In this document: piece after piece, positions 1 through 8,787 of the stretch | How the letters are laid out: the number at the start of each line of letters is the position of its first letter | How positions within the stretch are numbered: the stretch's first letter is position 1 | The notes under the pieces: model-generated | Told to the model about the DNA's origin: nothing | What the model saw: the letters and a program-made list of their open reading frames with translations, nothing else | Databases searched by the model: none | Program-made: the position numbers and the translations under genes | Source of the DNA: Burkholderia sp. Leaf177 | Lineage (GTDB): Bacteria > Pseudomonadota > Gammaproteobacteria > Burkholderiales > Burkholderiaceae | Assembly: GCF_001424345.1 (NCBI RefSeq) | Contig: NZ_LMPF01000007.1 | Coordinates: forward strand, 1 to 64,000 | Direction: 5' to 3' | Length of the DNA: 64,000 bases

Positions 1-159
1 GCCCGCTTCACGCAGACGCACGGCTTCTTCGACGGCGATTTCATCGAACGGGTTCATTGACATCTTTACGTTCGCGATATCGACTGCACTGCCATCCGGC
101 TTTACCCGGACTTTCACGTTGTAGTCGACCACGCGTTTGACTGGTACCAAGATTTTCAT
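1..159 (-). CDS. etfB: Electron transfer flavoprotein beta subunit (5' part only)
   Basis: The first 53 codons are present and the rest runs off the window's left edge. The translation begins [20 protein letters not shown] and continues with the [11 protein letters not shown] segment, the characteristic EtfB N-terminus. EtfB with EtfA forms the FAD/AMP heterodimer that takes electrons from acyl-CoA and related dehydrogenases and passes them to ETF-ubiquinone oxidoreductase. The start is the ATG read from 159, with a GGAG Shine-Dalgarno about 7 bases upstream. etfA normally follows but lies outside the window. A perfect 14-bp palindrome 145 bases upstream could be an operator. Confidence 0.94.
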   Translation of the reverse strand, partial: MKILVPVKRVVDYNVKVRVKPDGSAVDIANVKMSMNPFDEIAVEEAVRLREAG

Positions 160-303
160 GCACACGCTCCTGAGTTACGAATACGTCACCAATCCCATTA
201 TAACGAGTGACTCAAGTCACCGAACGCCAACGACGGATCGGTGACGACCGGCCGCCGGAGAATCCCCTAAACTTTAAGCAATCAGTAAATGCTGATTTAT
301 TAC

Positions 304-317
304 AGAACGATCGTTCT
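304..317. promoter_or_regulatory. 14-bp perfect palindrome, possible operator
   Basis: AGAACGATCGTTCT reads identically on both strands and sits in the AT-richer part of the etfB/hydrolase divergent gap. TetR-family repressors of fatty-acid genes often bind short symmetric sites of this kind. Which regulator, if any, binds here cannot be told from the window. Confidence 0.35.
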
Positions 318-423
318 ATTTTACGCGCGATCTGCAGTCCAGGACAATCGGGGAATTGCTCTAAAAGCATTGCGCGCGGCGCAGGCGCTATCATCGGCGC
401 CATCCTGATATTGCAGATCCGCC

Positions 424-1320
424 ATGCCAAAAGTCGAGCGCAGCACGTATTCAACCAGCAGCATTGCCACGCGCGATGGCATCGATCTTTATCTTCATCG
501 ATGGGAAGCCGCTCCGTCGTTCGCGAAGCCGCTTGCGAGAATTGCGCTGGTTCACGGTCTGGCCGAACACGCGCGGCGATACGAGGCGCTGGCGCTGCGG
601 TTGAACGCGGCGGGCATTGAATTGATCGCGATGGATCTGCGCGGTCACGGCAAATCGCCGGGCGAACGTGTGTGGATCAACTCGTTCGATGAGTATCTGC
701 TCGATACCGACGCCCTGCTCGCCGCCGCAAAGACGACCACGCCTGCGGACGTGCCGTTGCTGTTGATGGGTCACAGCATGGGCGGCGCCATCGCGGCGTT
801 GTATGCGGCCGAGCGGTTGGCGGATAGCGGCTCGAAGCTCGCAGGTCTGATTCTGTCGAGCGCTGCGCTGAAAATGCCGGCCAGTGCGTCGCGATGGAAA
901 CTCGCGATGGGCGGCACGATCAGCCGCTTCATGCCGCGCTTTCCCGCGATGACCATCGACCCGGCCGCGTTGTCGCGCGCAAATGGCGTGGTCGAAGCGA
1001 ACCGGCGCGATCCGCTCGTGCATCATCAGGCGATCCCCGCGCGGACGGTTGCTCAAATCGGAGAAGCAATGGCGCGCATCGAGGCGAAACGGGCATCGAT
1101 CAAATTACCGTTGTTCGTCTTTCACGGCACGCAGGACGCGCTGACCAATCCCGATGGCGCTCGCGAGTTCGAAGCCCATGCCGGTTCCACGGACAAGACG
1201 CTGCTGATGCTGGAAGGCAGTTATCACGAGACGCTCAACGACCTGGACCGTGACCGCGTGATCAAGGCGTTGATCGACTGGACGCTCGTGCGCGCCGATC
1301 TGCAAAGAATGCGGATGTAG
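424..1320 (+). CDS. Alpha/beta hydrolase, monoacylglycerol lipase / lysophospholipase type
   Basis: A 298-residue serine hydrolase. The nucleophile elbow GHSMGG lies at residues 116-121 (Ser118), preceded by the oxyanion-side HGLAEHARRYE motif near 44-54 and the DLRGHGKS strand near 71-78. The acid (FHGTQDALT) and histidine (EGSYHETLND) positions are present in the C-terminal quarter in the right order. This is the Hydrolase_4 / PldB-like family, which cleaves monoacylglycerols or lysophospholipids. No signal peptide is seen, so it is probably cytoplasmic. It is transcribed divergently from etfB and converges on the deacetylase gene with only 6 bases between the stops and no terminator visible. 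The exact substrate is not predictable. Confidence 0.9.
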   Translation: MPKVERSTYSTSSIATRDGIDLYLHRWEAAPSFAKPLARIALVHGLAEHARRYEALALRLNAAGIELIAMDLRGHGKSPGERVWINSFDEYLLDTDALLAAAKTTTPADVPLLLMGHSMGGAIAALYAAERLADSGSKLAGLILSSAALKMPASASRWKLAMGGTISRFMPRFPAMTIDPAALSRANGVVEANRRDPLVHHQAIPARTVAQIGEAMARIEAKRASIKLPLFVFHGTQDALTNPDGAREFEAHAGSTDKTLLMLEGSYHETLNDLDRDRVIKALIDWTLVRADLQRMRM

Positions 1321-1326
1321 CGCGCT

Positions 1327-2250
1327 TCAAATCTCGGCCAGCGCGCGCACGTGCGCGACCACGCTGCGACCGAGCGCCGACAGGTTATAACCGCCCTCGA
1401 GCGAACTCACGATGCGCCCCTTCGCATGCCGCTTCGCCACCGCGCGGATCTGCTCGGTGAGCCACGTATAGTCGTCCTCGACCAGACCCATATTGCCGAG
1501 ATCATCTTCGCGATGTGCATCGAAACCTGCCGAGACGAAGATCATCTCGGGCTTGAATTCGTCGAGCTTCGGCAACCACATCATGTCGACGGCTTCACGC
1601 ACGGCCATGCCCTTCGTGCGCGCGGGCATTGGCAGATTGACCATGTTCGGCGCGTGATTGTCGGCGCCGCTGTATGGATAAAACGGATGCTGGAAAAAGC
1701 TGCACATCAGCACGCGTGGGTCGCCGGAAAACGCGGCTTCGGTGCCGTTGCCGTGATGTACATCGAAATCGATTATCGCCACGCGCTGCAGCCCATGCAC
1801 TTCGAGCGCATGCCGCGCGGCAATGGCGATATTGTTGAAAAAGCAGAAGCCCATCGCGCGCGCCGGTTCGGCGTGATGTCCTGGCGGACGCACGCTGCAG
1901 AACGCGTTGTCATACGTGCCGGCGATCACGGCGTCCGTTGCCGCGATAGTCGCGCCCGCCGCGCGCAATGCCGCCTGATAGGAGCCGGGCGACATTAGCG
2001 TGTCGGGATCGATTTCAGCGCGTCCCGTCAATGGCGCGGTTTGTTTCACAAAGTCGATATGCGCCCGCGTATGAACCCGCGCCAGATCCTCGACGCTCGC
2101 GAGCGGCGCTTCTTCGCGCTCGATCCCGGAATCGATACGACTCGCAATCAACTGATCTTCAATGGCCTGCAGGCGCGCCGGACACTCGGGATGCCACGGC
2201 CCCATGTCGTGAAGAAGGCAATCTGGATGGGTATAGAAACCGGTAGCCAT
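1327..2250 (-). CDS. Histone deacetylase family protein (class II-like amidohydrolase)
   Basis: A 307-residue zinc amidohydrolase. The family signature runs in order: RPPGHHAE (residues 121-128, catalytic His pair 125/126), DFDVHHGNGT (161-170, zinc ligands Asp163 and His165), AGFDAH (241-246, third zinc ligand Asp244) and EGGYN (285-289, transition-state Tyr288). All catalytic residues are intact and the length is normal for bacterial HDAC-like proteins. Relatives deacetylate acetyl-lysine, acetylpolyamines or small acetylated amines, and the real substrate here is unknown. It appears monocistronic, tail to tail with the hydrolase and divergent from mltB. Confidence 0.92.
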   Translation of the reverse strand: MATGFYTHPDCLLHDMGPWHPECPARLQAIEDQLIASRIDSGIEREEAPLASVEDLARVHTRAHIDFVKQTAPLTGRAEIDPDTLMSPGSYQAALRAAGATIAATDAVIAGTYDNAFCSVRPPGHHAEPARAMGFCFFNNIAIAARHALEVHGLQRVAIIDFDVHHGNGTEAAFSGDPRVLMCSFFQHPFYPYSGADNHAPNMVNLPMPARTKGMAVREAVDMMWLPKLDEFKPEMIFVSAGFDAHREDDLGNMGLVEDDYTWLTEQIRAVAKRHAKGRIVSSLEGGYNLSALGRSVVAHVRALAEI

Positions 2251-2471
2251 GGTTTTTGCCGCGCAAGCTGAGCATCTCGCGCGTGTCTCGAATCGTTCGG
2301 GTGTTTTTGTCGTACGCGATGCCGTTTCATTGCCATCAGCATGGCCGAAAGGCGCATCGCGCGGGTTCTCGTTAAGTTACCACACTGAAATCGATCCGCA
2401 GATGAACAGCGCTTTTGTGAGCTTGCACGCCTATTGCGTGGCTTTCGGGATAGCCACGAAAACACGTCGGT

Positions 2472-2477
2472 TATACT
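2472..2477 (+). promoter_or_regulatory. Candidate -10 box for mltB
   Basis: TATACT lies about 70 bases before the preferred mltB start and only 15 before an in-frame upstream ATG at 2492. The -35 region is weak. If real, it favours the downstream start at 2549. A 7-bp stem (2437-2443 with 2452-2458) sits just upstream. Confidence 0.3.
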
Positions 2478-2548
2478 GATCCGACTCTTGTATGCCCTGC
2501 GCGTATTTCCAGCGCGCCTCGCGGTACACCGCCATAATTTCGCACACT

Positions 2549-3730
2549 ATGAACTTTAAGTTTGCTTTGTCCGTCTTGCCTTTTTCGGCGCGATCCGCGC
2601 AACTCGCAACACTGCGCCTCGCCTCTATCGCCTGCTTCGTTGGCGTGATCGGCACAGTCGGCATCGGCCGGGCAGCGGCGCAAGGCTCGCCTCAACCGGC
2701 GGTGCCGCAGGGGCAAGACTTCGAAGAAGAGATCGTGCCGCAGCGCTACGCGAATAATCCCAATGTGGACGCGTTCATCAACGATCTCGTCGCGCGTTAT
2801 GACTTCGATTCCGGCTCGCTGCACGCGCTGTTCAATCGCGTGAGTTATTCCGCAACGGCCGTCAAGCTCGTCCTGCCTTCACCTACGCCCGCCACCAAGA
2901 ACTGGCGTGCATATCAGTCGCGTTTCATAGAGCCGGTGCGGATTGCCGCCGGCGTGAAGTTCTGGCGCGCGAATCAGGCCGCGTTGCAACGGGCATCGGA
3001 TCAATATGGCGTGCCGCCGGAAGCGATTGTCGGGATCATTGGCGTGGAGACCATTTATGGCCGATACATGGGCAATTTCCGCGCGCTCGACGCGTTGACT
3101 ACGCTGACCTTCGACTATCCGAACACGCCGAATCGCGAAGAACGTCAGGCGACGTTCCGCAAGAACCTCGAAGACCTGCTGGTCTGGACGCACGATCAAC
3201 AGATCGATCCGACTACCGTGCTGGGCTCGTACACGGGCGCTATCGGCATTCCACAATTCCTGCCTAGCAGCATCGTTAAATACGCGGTGGACTTCGACGG
3301 CAATGGCCATATCGATTTGCGCACGAGCACGGCGGACGCCATCGGCAGCGTGGCGAACTACCTGAAGCAGCATGGCTGGGAGTCCGGGCGTCCGGTGGTC
3401 TGGAAAATCGCGGGCGACGTTGGCAGCCAGGGCATTGCGCAAGCTGCCGCCGACGGTCAGCCCGAACCGCACTGGTCCCTCGCGCAGCTACTCAAGGCGG
3501 GCATGCTGATGGGCGGGCCGGGACTCAACACCGCGGCTGAAGCGGGCACGCCGGTGACGGTCGTCGATCTGCCAACGCCGGGCCGGGCCACCGAGTACAC
3601 GCTTGGCTTGAACAACTTCTACGTGCTGACCCGGTACAACCGCAGTTTCTTCTATGCGCTCGCTGTGTATCAGCTGGGCGAAGCGGTGAAAGCGCAGATG
3701 AACGCCGGCGGATCAGTAGCTTCGCGATAA
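2549..3730 (+). CDS. mltB: Lytic murein transglycosylase B
   Basis: From the ATG at 2549 the protein is 393 residues. It starts with a hydrophobic export segment (about residues 20-44) ending near RAAAQG. No lipobox cysteine is visible, unlike E. coli MltB, so it may be soluble periplasmic or anchored by an uncleaved signal. The SLT/MltB domain carries the catalytic glutamate in IIGVETIYGR (Glu167) and the conserved TGAIGIPQFLPSS block (229-241). It cleaves the MurNAc-GlcNAc bond of peptidoglycan to 1,6-anhydro products. An in-frame ATG at 2492 would add 19 residues before the signal sequence and is less likely. The gene ends at a strong bidirectional terminator shared with cysM. Confidence 0.92.
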   Translation: MNFKFALSVLPFSARSAQLATLRLASIACFVGVIGTVGIGRAAAQGSPQPAVPQGQDFEEEIVPQRYANNPNVDAFINDLVARYDFDSGSLHALFNRVSYSATAVKLVLPSPTPATKNWRAYQSRFIEPVRIAAGVKFWRANQAALQRASDQYGVPPEAIVGIIGVETIYGRYMGNFRALDALTTLTFDYPNTPNREERQATFRKNLEDLLVWTHDQQIDPTTVLGSYTGAIGIPQFLPSSIVKYAVDFDGNGHIDLRTSTADAIGSVANYLKQHGWESGRPVVWKIAGDVGSQGIAQAAADGQPEPHWSLAQLLKAGMLMGGPGLNTAAEAGTPVTVVDLPTPGRATEYTLGLNNFYVLTRYNRSFFYALAVYQLGEAVKAQMNAGGSVASR

Positions 3731-3745
3731 ACCACGTTTTACTCA

Positions 3746-3784
3746 GACGTTAAAAAGCCCGGAACTTCCGGGCTTTTTAACGTC
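3746..3784. terminator. Bidirectional intrinsic terminator between mltB and cysM
   Basis: A near-perfect hairpin has 19-base arms (3746-3764 and 3766-3784) around a single central C, with GC core CCCGGAA/TTCCGGG flanked by A5 and T5 tracts. It can end mltB rightward and cysM leftward. Confidence 0.93.
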
Positions 3785-3799
3785 CGGCGTTTGCCGATA

Positions 3800-4702
3800 T
3801 CAAGCTGGAAACACGCCCGTCGACAGATAGCGGTCGCCACGATCGCAGACCACGAAGACGATGGTCGCGTTCTCGACCTGACGTGCAACGCGCAACGCCA
3901 CTTCGCACGCGCCGGCGGCGGAGATGCCGCAAAAAATGCCTTCCACCGATGCCAATCGCCGCGCCATGGCTTCGGACGCCGCCTGGCTCACACTTTCAGT
4001 ACGATCCACGCGGCTTCGAACGAAGATCTTCGGCAAGTAAGCCTCTGGCCATTTGCGAATGCCTGGAATGCGCGAACCTTCTTCCGGCTGCGCGCCGACG
4101 ATTTCGATCTTCTCGTTCTTTTCCTTCAGATACTGCGACACGCCCATGATCGTGCCGGTCGTGCCCATCGCGGAAACGAAGTGAGTGATGCGCCCTTCGG
4201 TGTCCTGCCACAATTCCGGACCCGTAGTCTCGTAGTGGGCAAGCGGGTTATCGGGATTGGCAAACTGATCCAGGATGATGCCTTTGCCGTCGCGCTGCAT
4301 TTGTTCGGCCAGATCGCGCGCGTATTCCATGCCACCGGTCACAGGCGTCAGCACGATTTCCGCGCCATATGCGGCCATGCTCTGACGACGCTCGATCGAC
4401 AAATCTTCCGGCATCAGCAGGACCATTTTGTAGCCGCGAATGGCGGCAGCCATGGCGAGCGCAATGCCGGTATTGCCGCTGGTCGATTCAATCAGCGTGT
4501 CGCCGGGTTTTATGCGCCCGCGCTCTTCCGCCTTCTTGATCATCGATAAAGCCGGGCGATCCTTCACAGAACCCGCCGGATTATTACCCTCGAGCTTGCC
4601 GAGGATCACGTTGTTTCGCGCGCGAATCTCGTCGTCCGGAATCCGGACCAGTTGAACCAGCGGCGTATTGCCGATGGTGTCTTCGATAGTTTTGTAAGCC
4701 AT
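3800..4702 (-). CDS. cysM: Cysteine synthase B (O-acetylserine sulfhydrylase B)
   Basis: A 300-residue PLP enzyme beginning MAYKTIEDTIGNTPLVQLVR. The PLP-binding lysine is Lys47 in NPAGSVKDR, and the substrate loop STSGNTG follows near residue 70. The short active-site segments match CysM, which can use thiosulfate as well as sulfide with O-acetylserine, rather than CysK. A longer reading frame extends to 4927, but family similarity begins exactly at the ATG at 4702. It closes the minus-strand lapA-to-cysM gene run, 178 bases downstream of the ComEA-like gene. Confidence 0.95.
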   Translation of the reverse strand: MAYKTIEDTIGNTPLVQLVRIPDDEIRARNNVILGKLEGNNPAGSVKDRPALSMIKKAEERGRIKPGDTLIESTSGNTGIALAMAAAIRGYKMVLLMPEDLSIERRQSMAAYGAEIVLTPVTGGMEYARDLAEQMQRDGKGIILDQFANPDNPLAHYETTGPELWQDTEGRITHFVSAMGTTGTIMGVSQYLKEKNEKIEIVGAQPEEGSRIPGIRKWPEAYLPKIFVRSRVDRTESVSQAASEAMARRLASVEGIFCGISAAGACEVALRVARQVENATIVFVVCDRGDRYLSTGVFPA

Positions 4703-4880
4703 AGCCGGGTTCGTTGCGAAGCGTAGAGCTTTTGATTGTAGCCCACAGGTCTTTTTGATGCCGCCCGGCCCTATTGGGCAAGGGGATGTACAGGCTTTGA
4801 AATCACGGCTTCGATTTCGCGGCTTGGAAGCCGGAAGCGCATCGGCCGGCCAGGCGCGCCAGCCAATGCGTTTTACCGCG

Positions 4881-5237
4881 CTACTTCTTGACGACGACCG
4901 CGCCGGCGGCCGGCTTGGCGACGGCACCCGTGGCAGGCTTTCCTGCTCCGTTGACGGTAGCCACGGCAGCGCCCGAGCCTTTGCCTATAGTCAGCCCTTC
5001 GGCTTGCAAACGCTCGACCGTCTTGCCGCCCATTCCCTTTACGCGCTTGCTGAGCTCAGCCGCATCTTTGAATGGACCATGTGCCTCGCGTTCATCGAGA
5101 ATGGCTTTCGCTTTGGCCGGACCAATGCCCTTGATACCGCGCAATGCGTCGGAATTGGCTGCGTTGATATCGACGGCTGCGAATGCCGACGCCATGGAAA
5201 CAGCCAGCGTGAATGCCGCAATAAACTTCTTGATCAT
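4881..5237 (-). CDS. Secreted ComEA-like helix-hairpin-helix protein
   Basis: A 118-residue protein with a signal peptide (MIKKFIAAFTLAVSMASAFA) followed by two HhH motifs, DINAANSDALRGIKGIGPAKA and ELSKRVKGMGGKTVERL. This is the ComEA DNA-binding domain used to pull incoming DNA across the periplasm during natural transformation. It lacks the N-terminal membrane anchor of Gram-positive ComEA, as is normal for Gram-negative forms. The last 35 residues are a low-complexity Ala/Gly/Lys tail ending VVVKK, which is unusual and may add nonspecific DNA affinity. The start at 5237 has a GGGAG ribosome site. Whether the host is competent cannot be judged here. Confidence 0.85.
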   Translation of the reverse strand: MIKKFIAAFTLAVSMASAFAAVDINAANSDALRGIKGIGPAKAKAILDEREAHGPFKDAAELSKRVKGMGGKTVERLQAEGLTIGKGSGAAVATVNGAGKPATGAVAKPAAGAVVVKK

Positions 5238-5311
5238 GTGAGTCTCCCTTGAAAACCGGTCCGCGCTGATCGCTGACCGGGAGACCCAGTGTAGGAAAAT
5301 GGCAAGCGCTT

Positions 5312-6304
5312 TTATAGCTGACCGAATAGCCAACGCACGTATCGGTCGACGCCTTCCTGCACCGTCAAAAACGGCGCGTCGTATCCGGCTGCGCGCAGCT
5401 TCGACTGATCTGCCTGCGTGAAGCATTGATACTTGCCGCGCAGTGCGTCGGGGAATGGAATGTATTCGATCAAGCCGCGCTGCACGAGCTCGGCCAGCGA
5501 CAAGGGCGCTTCGCCGTTGATGGCGCGCAACGAATTCACGACGGTCGATGCAATGTCGTTGAACGGCTGCGCACGCCCTGTGCCGAGATTGAAGATGCCC
5601 GACTTCTCCGGATGATCGAAGAAATGCAGGTTCACCTTCGTCACGTCTTCCACGGATACGAAATCGCGCGTCTGTTCACCCGCGCCGTACCCGTTGTATT
5701 CGCCGAACAACTTGACCTTTCCTTCGGCGCGGAACTGGTTGAAATTGTGGAACGCCACGGATGCCATGCGTCCCTTGTGGGTTTCGCGCTGACCGTACAC
5801 GTTGAAATACCGGAAGCCAACAATCTGGCTTTTCGCGGCAGGAAGGAGCTGGCGGATGATTTGATCGAAGAGGAATTTCGAATAGCCGTAAACATTCAGC
5901 GGCTTTTCGAGTTCGCGGCTTTCCACGAATTCGCTCGATCCGCCATACACGGCCGCCGACGATGCATACAGGAACTGCACGCCGTTTGTGAGGCACGTGT
6001 CCAGCACGTCACGGCTATAACGGAAGTTGTTTTCCATCATGTAACGGCCGTCGGTCTCCATGGTGTCGGAGCACGCGCCTTCATGGAAAACCGCTTTGAC
6101 CTTGCCGAAATCACCGCGTTTAAAGCGCGCGACGAACTCGGTTTTATCGAGGTAATCGTCGATCTCGCAATCGACCAGGTTCTTGAATTTGTCGGCGCGC
6201 GTGAGGTTGTCAACCGCGATCACCCGCTGTTCGCCGCGCTCGTTGAGCGCCTTGACGATGTTGCTGCCGATAAACCCGGCCGCGCCGGTAACGATGATTG
6301 TCAT
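5312..6304 (-). CDS. hldD: ADP-L-glycero-D-manno-heptose 6-epimerase
   Basis: A 330-residue extended SDR. The NAD(P) motif GAAGFIGS is at residues 7-14 and the catalytic Tyr-x3-Lys (Tyr139/Lys143) lies within [11 protein letters not shown]. The [13 protein letters not shown] and [10 protein letters not shown] segments are diagnostic of HldD (RfaD). It converts ADP-D-glycero-D-manno-heptose to the L-glycero form, the last step of heptose precursor synthesis for the LPS inner core. It lies 19 bases downstream of the heptose-phosphate kinase gene, so the two are probably co-transcribed. Confidence 0.97.
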   Translation of the reverse strand: MTIIVTGAAGFIGSNIVKALNERGEQRVIAVDNLTRADKFKNLVDCEIDDYLDKTEFVARFKRGDFGKVKAVFHEGACSDTMETDGRYMMENNFRYSRDVLDTCLTNGVQFLYASSAAVYGGSSEFVESRELEKPLNVYGYSKFLFDQIIRQLLPAAKSQIVGFRYFNVYGQRETHKGRMASVAFHNFNQFRAEGKVKLFGEYNGYGAGEQTRDFVSVEDVTKVNLHFFDHPEKSGIFNLGTGRAQPFNDIASTVVNSLRAINGEAPLSLAELVQRGLIEYIPFPDALRGKYQCFTQADQSKLRAAGYDAPFLTVQEGVDRYVRWLFGQL

Positions 6305-6323
6305 GGTGGTTTTAGCCGAAAGG

Positions 6324-7298
6324 TCAGGCGAAAAGTTCGTTGTAGTCGACGGTCGCCGTACCTAGTTTTCCGACGACAATTCCCGCCGCGCGGTTGGCGT
6401 AAGCGATACAGTCGATCAGCGGCACGCCCGCGCCCAGCATGGTTGCAACGGTTGCAATGACCGTGTCTCCGGCACCCGAAACATCATACACTTCGCGTGC
6501 ATCGGCCTGCGTGTGGACGACCTGGTCGGCCGTGAACAGCGTCATGCCCTCCTCCGAGCGCGTCAGCAGCAGTGCGCTGATTTCCAGCGATTCACGCAGC
6601 GCGGTCACTCGTTGAAGCAAATCCTCTTCGGAACTCCAGCGCCCGACCACTTCACGCAACTCGGCACGGTTCGGCGTGATCAGCGTGGCGCCGCGATAAC
6701 GGTCCCAATCGTCGCCCTTCGGATCGACGAGAACCGCTTTGCCAGCGCGGCGGGCGTCGGCGATCATCTGCGTGACGTGAGTCAGACCGCCCTTCGCGTA
6801 ATCCGACATCAGGATCACATCGTGTTGCGGCAAAAGGGTTTCGAAGCGCGCGAGACACGCGCTCAGCACTTCGTGCGTGGGCGAGTTCTCGAAGTCCACG
6901 CGCAGCAATTGTTGCTGGCGCGACAAGACACGCAATTTGATGGTCGTAAGCAACGACGGATCGCGCTCCAGATGAGCGGTGACGCGGCTTTCGTCGAGCA
7001 ACTGGACGATGCATTCACCCGGCTCATCGTGCCCGACCACGCACAGGAGGCCCGCTTGCGCGCCAAGCGCCGCCGCGTTGCGCGCCACGTTGGCCGCGCC
7101 GCCTAGCCGGTCTTCCTTGCGCTGCACGTGCACGACCGGCACCGGCGCTTCCGGCGAGATGCGGTTCACGTCGCCGAACCAGTAACGGTCGAGCATCACG
7201 TCGCCTACGACCAGCACGCGCGCCGCGGCAATGCGCGCGCGCGGGACCGGCGTGACGGGAGCCGCCGACGCGACGTCAGACGTGAGTGAGTTCGACAT
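6324..7298 (-). CDS. hldE: D-glycero-beta-D-manno-heptose-7-phosphate kinase (kinase-only HldE)
   Basis: A 324-residue ribokinase-fold protein with [13 protein letters not shown] near residues 30-42, the [11 protein letters not shown] substrate loop and the catalytic GAGD at 275-278 (Asp278). It phosphorylates D-glycero-D-manno-heptose 7-phosphate at C1. The length covers only the kinase half. The C-terminal adenylyltransferase domain of bifunctional E. coli HldE is absent, so a separate hldC/rfaE2 must exist elsewhere, the usual burkholderial split. Its start overlaps the end of ugd by 23 bases, which suggests translational coupling. Other databases may call it rfaE1 or hldA. Confidence 0.93.
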   Translation of the reverse strand: MSNSLTSDVASAAPVTPVPRARIAAARVLVVGDVMLDRYWFGDVNRISPEAPVPVVHVQRKEDRLGGAANVARNAAALGAQAGLLCVVGHDEPGECIVQLLDESRVTAHLERDPSLLTTIKLRVLSRQQQLLRVDFENSPTHEVLSACLARFETLLPQHDVILMSDYAKGGLTHVTQMIADARRAGKAVLVDPKGDDWDRYRGATLITPNRAELREVVGRWSSEEDLLQRVTALRESLEISALLLTRSEEGMTLFTADQVVHTQADAREVYDVSGAGDTVIATVATMLGAGVPLIDCIAYANRAAGIVVGKLGTATVDYNELFA

Positions 7299-8667
7299 GA
7301 GGACGTCCTATTGCAAAATAATCGATGCCGAGTTGCGCCATCGCTTCAGGTTCATACAGATTGCGGCCATCGAAGATGACGGGCATCTTGAGCTCACTCT
7401 TCAGATGCGCGAAATCCGGGCTCTTGAACTCCTTCCACTCGGTCACGATCACGAGCGCATCCGCGCCCGGCAACGCGTCCTTTTGCGAATCGACAAAATG
7501 CAGGCGTTCGAGCTGATCGGGTTTATCGGCGAGATCGAGCGCGAAAACGCGACGGCTTTCGGCCAGCGCCACGGGGTCGTAGGCGCGCACCGTTGCGCCG
7601 CGCTCAAGCAAGGCGCCAACCAGACGGCGGCTCGATGCTTCGCGCATGTCGTCGGTGTTCGGCTTGAACGCCAAACCCCACACGGCGAATGTGCGCCCGC
7701 GAAGGTCCTCGCCCATGCGCTTCGTGATCTTCGCGACGAGCACTTCCTTTTGCAGGTCGTTCACTTCTTCGACCGCTTCGAGAATCCTCAGCCGATGCCC
7801 GTTTTCACGCGCCGTTTGCGCGAGCGCCTGCACGTCTTTCGGGAAACACGAACCGCCGTAACCGCAACCTGCATACAAGAAGTGATAGCCGATACGCGGA
7901 TCCGAGCCAATCCCGCGGCGCACTGCCTCGATGTCCGCGCCCACTGCATCCGCGAGATTCGACAGATCGTTCATGAACGAAATGCGCGTGGCCAGCATGG
8001 CGTTGGCCGCGTACTTCGTGAATTCAGCCGAACGCACGTCCATATACAGCGTGCGTTCGTGATTGCGGTTGAACGGCGCGTAGAGAAGCTTGATCTTTTC
8101 TCGCGCGCGCTGGCCGGCTTCGTCGTCGTCAACGCCGAGCACGATTCGGTCGGGACGCATGAAGTCGTCGACCGCCGCGCCTTCTTTCAGGAACTCCGGA
8201 TTCGACAGCACGGAAAAGCCGTTTTGCCCCGTCGGCTCGATGCCGCGCGAACGCAATTCCTCTTCGACTACGCGCCGAACGTGCTGCGCAGTACCGACGG
8301 GAACCGTGGATTTATCGACGATGACCTTGAAGCCGTTCGCGTACCGGCCGATATTGCGCGCCGCTTCCAGCACGTATTGCAGATCGGCCGACCCGTCTTC
8401 GTCCGGCGGCGTTCCTACGGCGATGAACTGGATTTCGCCATGTTCCACGCTTTCTTTAATGTCAGTCGAAAAGCGAATCCGGCCCGCCGCGCGCGTGCGC
8501 TTGAGCATCTCGTGGAGGCCCGGCTCGTGGATCGGCACGCCGCCGCTGTTGAGGATGCCGATCTTGTTCGGATCGACGTCGAGGCACAGTACGTCGTTGC
8601 CGATTTCGGCGAGGCAAGCGCCGGTCACAAGTCCGACGTAGCCCGTTCCGATGATGGATATTTTCAT
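7276..8667 (-). CDS. ugd: UDP-glucose 6-dehydrogenase
   Basis: 463 residues from the ATG at 8667. The Rossmann motif [10 protein letters not shown] lies at 7-16, the [10 protein letters not shown] segment near 156-165, and the catalytic cysteine is Cys274 in [10 protein letters not shown]. It oxidises UDP-glucose to UDP-glucuronate with NAD+, a precursor for capsule, exopolysaccharide or 4-amino-arabinose modification of lipid A (Ara4N being essential for LPS export in Burkholderia). An upstream extension of the frame to 8712 shows no family similarity. It lies between lapB and the heptose genes, so the operon groups LPS control with LPS sugar supply. Confidence 0.96.
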   Translation of the reverse strand: MKISIIGTGYVGLVTGACLAEIGNDVLCLDVDPNKIGILNSGGVPIHEPGLHEMLKRTRAAGRIRFSTDIKESVEHGEIQFIAVGTPPDEDGSADLQYVLEAARNIGRYANGFKVIVDKSTVPVGTAQHVRRVVEEELRSRGIEPTGQNGFSVLSNPEFLKEGAAVDDFMRPDRIVLGVDDDEAGQRAREKIKLLYAPFNRNHERTLYMDVRSAEFTKYAANAMLATRISFMNDLSNLADAVGADIEAVRRGIGSDPRIGYHFLYAGCGYGGSCFPKDVQALAQTARENGHRLRILEAVEEVNDLQKEVLVAKITKRMGEDLRGRTFAVWGLAFKPNTDDMREASSRRLVGALLERGATVRAYDPVALAESRRVFALDLADKPDQLERLHFVDSQKDALPGADALVIVTEWKEFKSPDFAHLKSELKMPVIFDGRNLYEPEAMAQLGIDYFAIGRPHVELTHV

Positions 8668-8787
8668 ATGCGTTCCGGAGAATCCGGTGAATGTCGAGGC
8701 ATCAGACCACAAGGGCCACGATGTCCGATCAATTTAAACGATGCATGCACTACCGTGATCGCAGTCCCTGGTGGATACAACCTGCGT

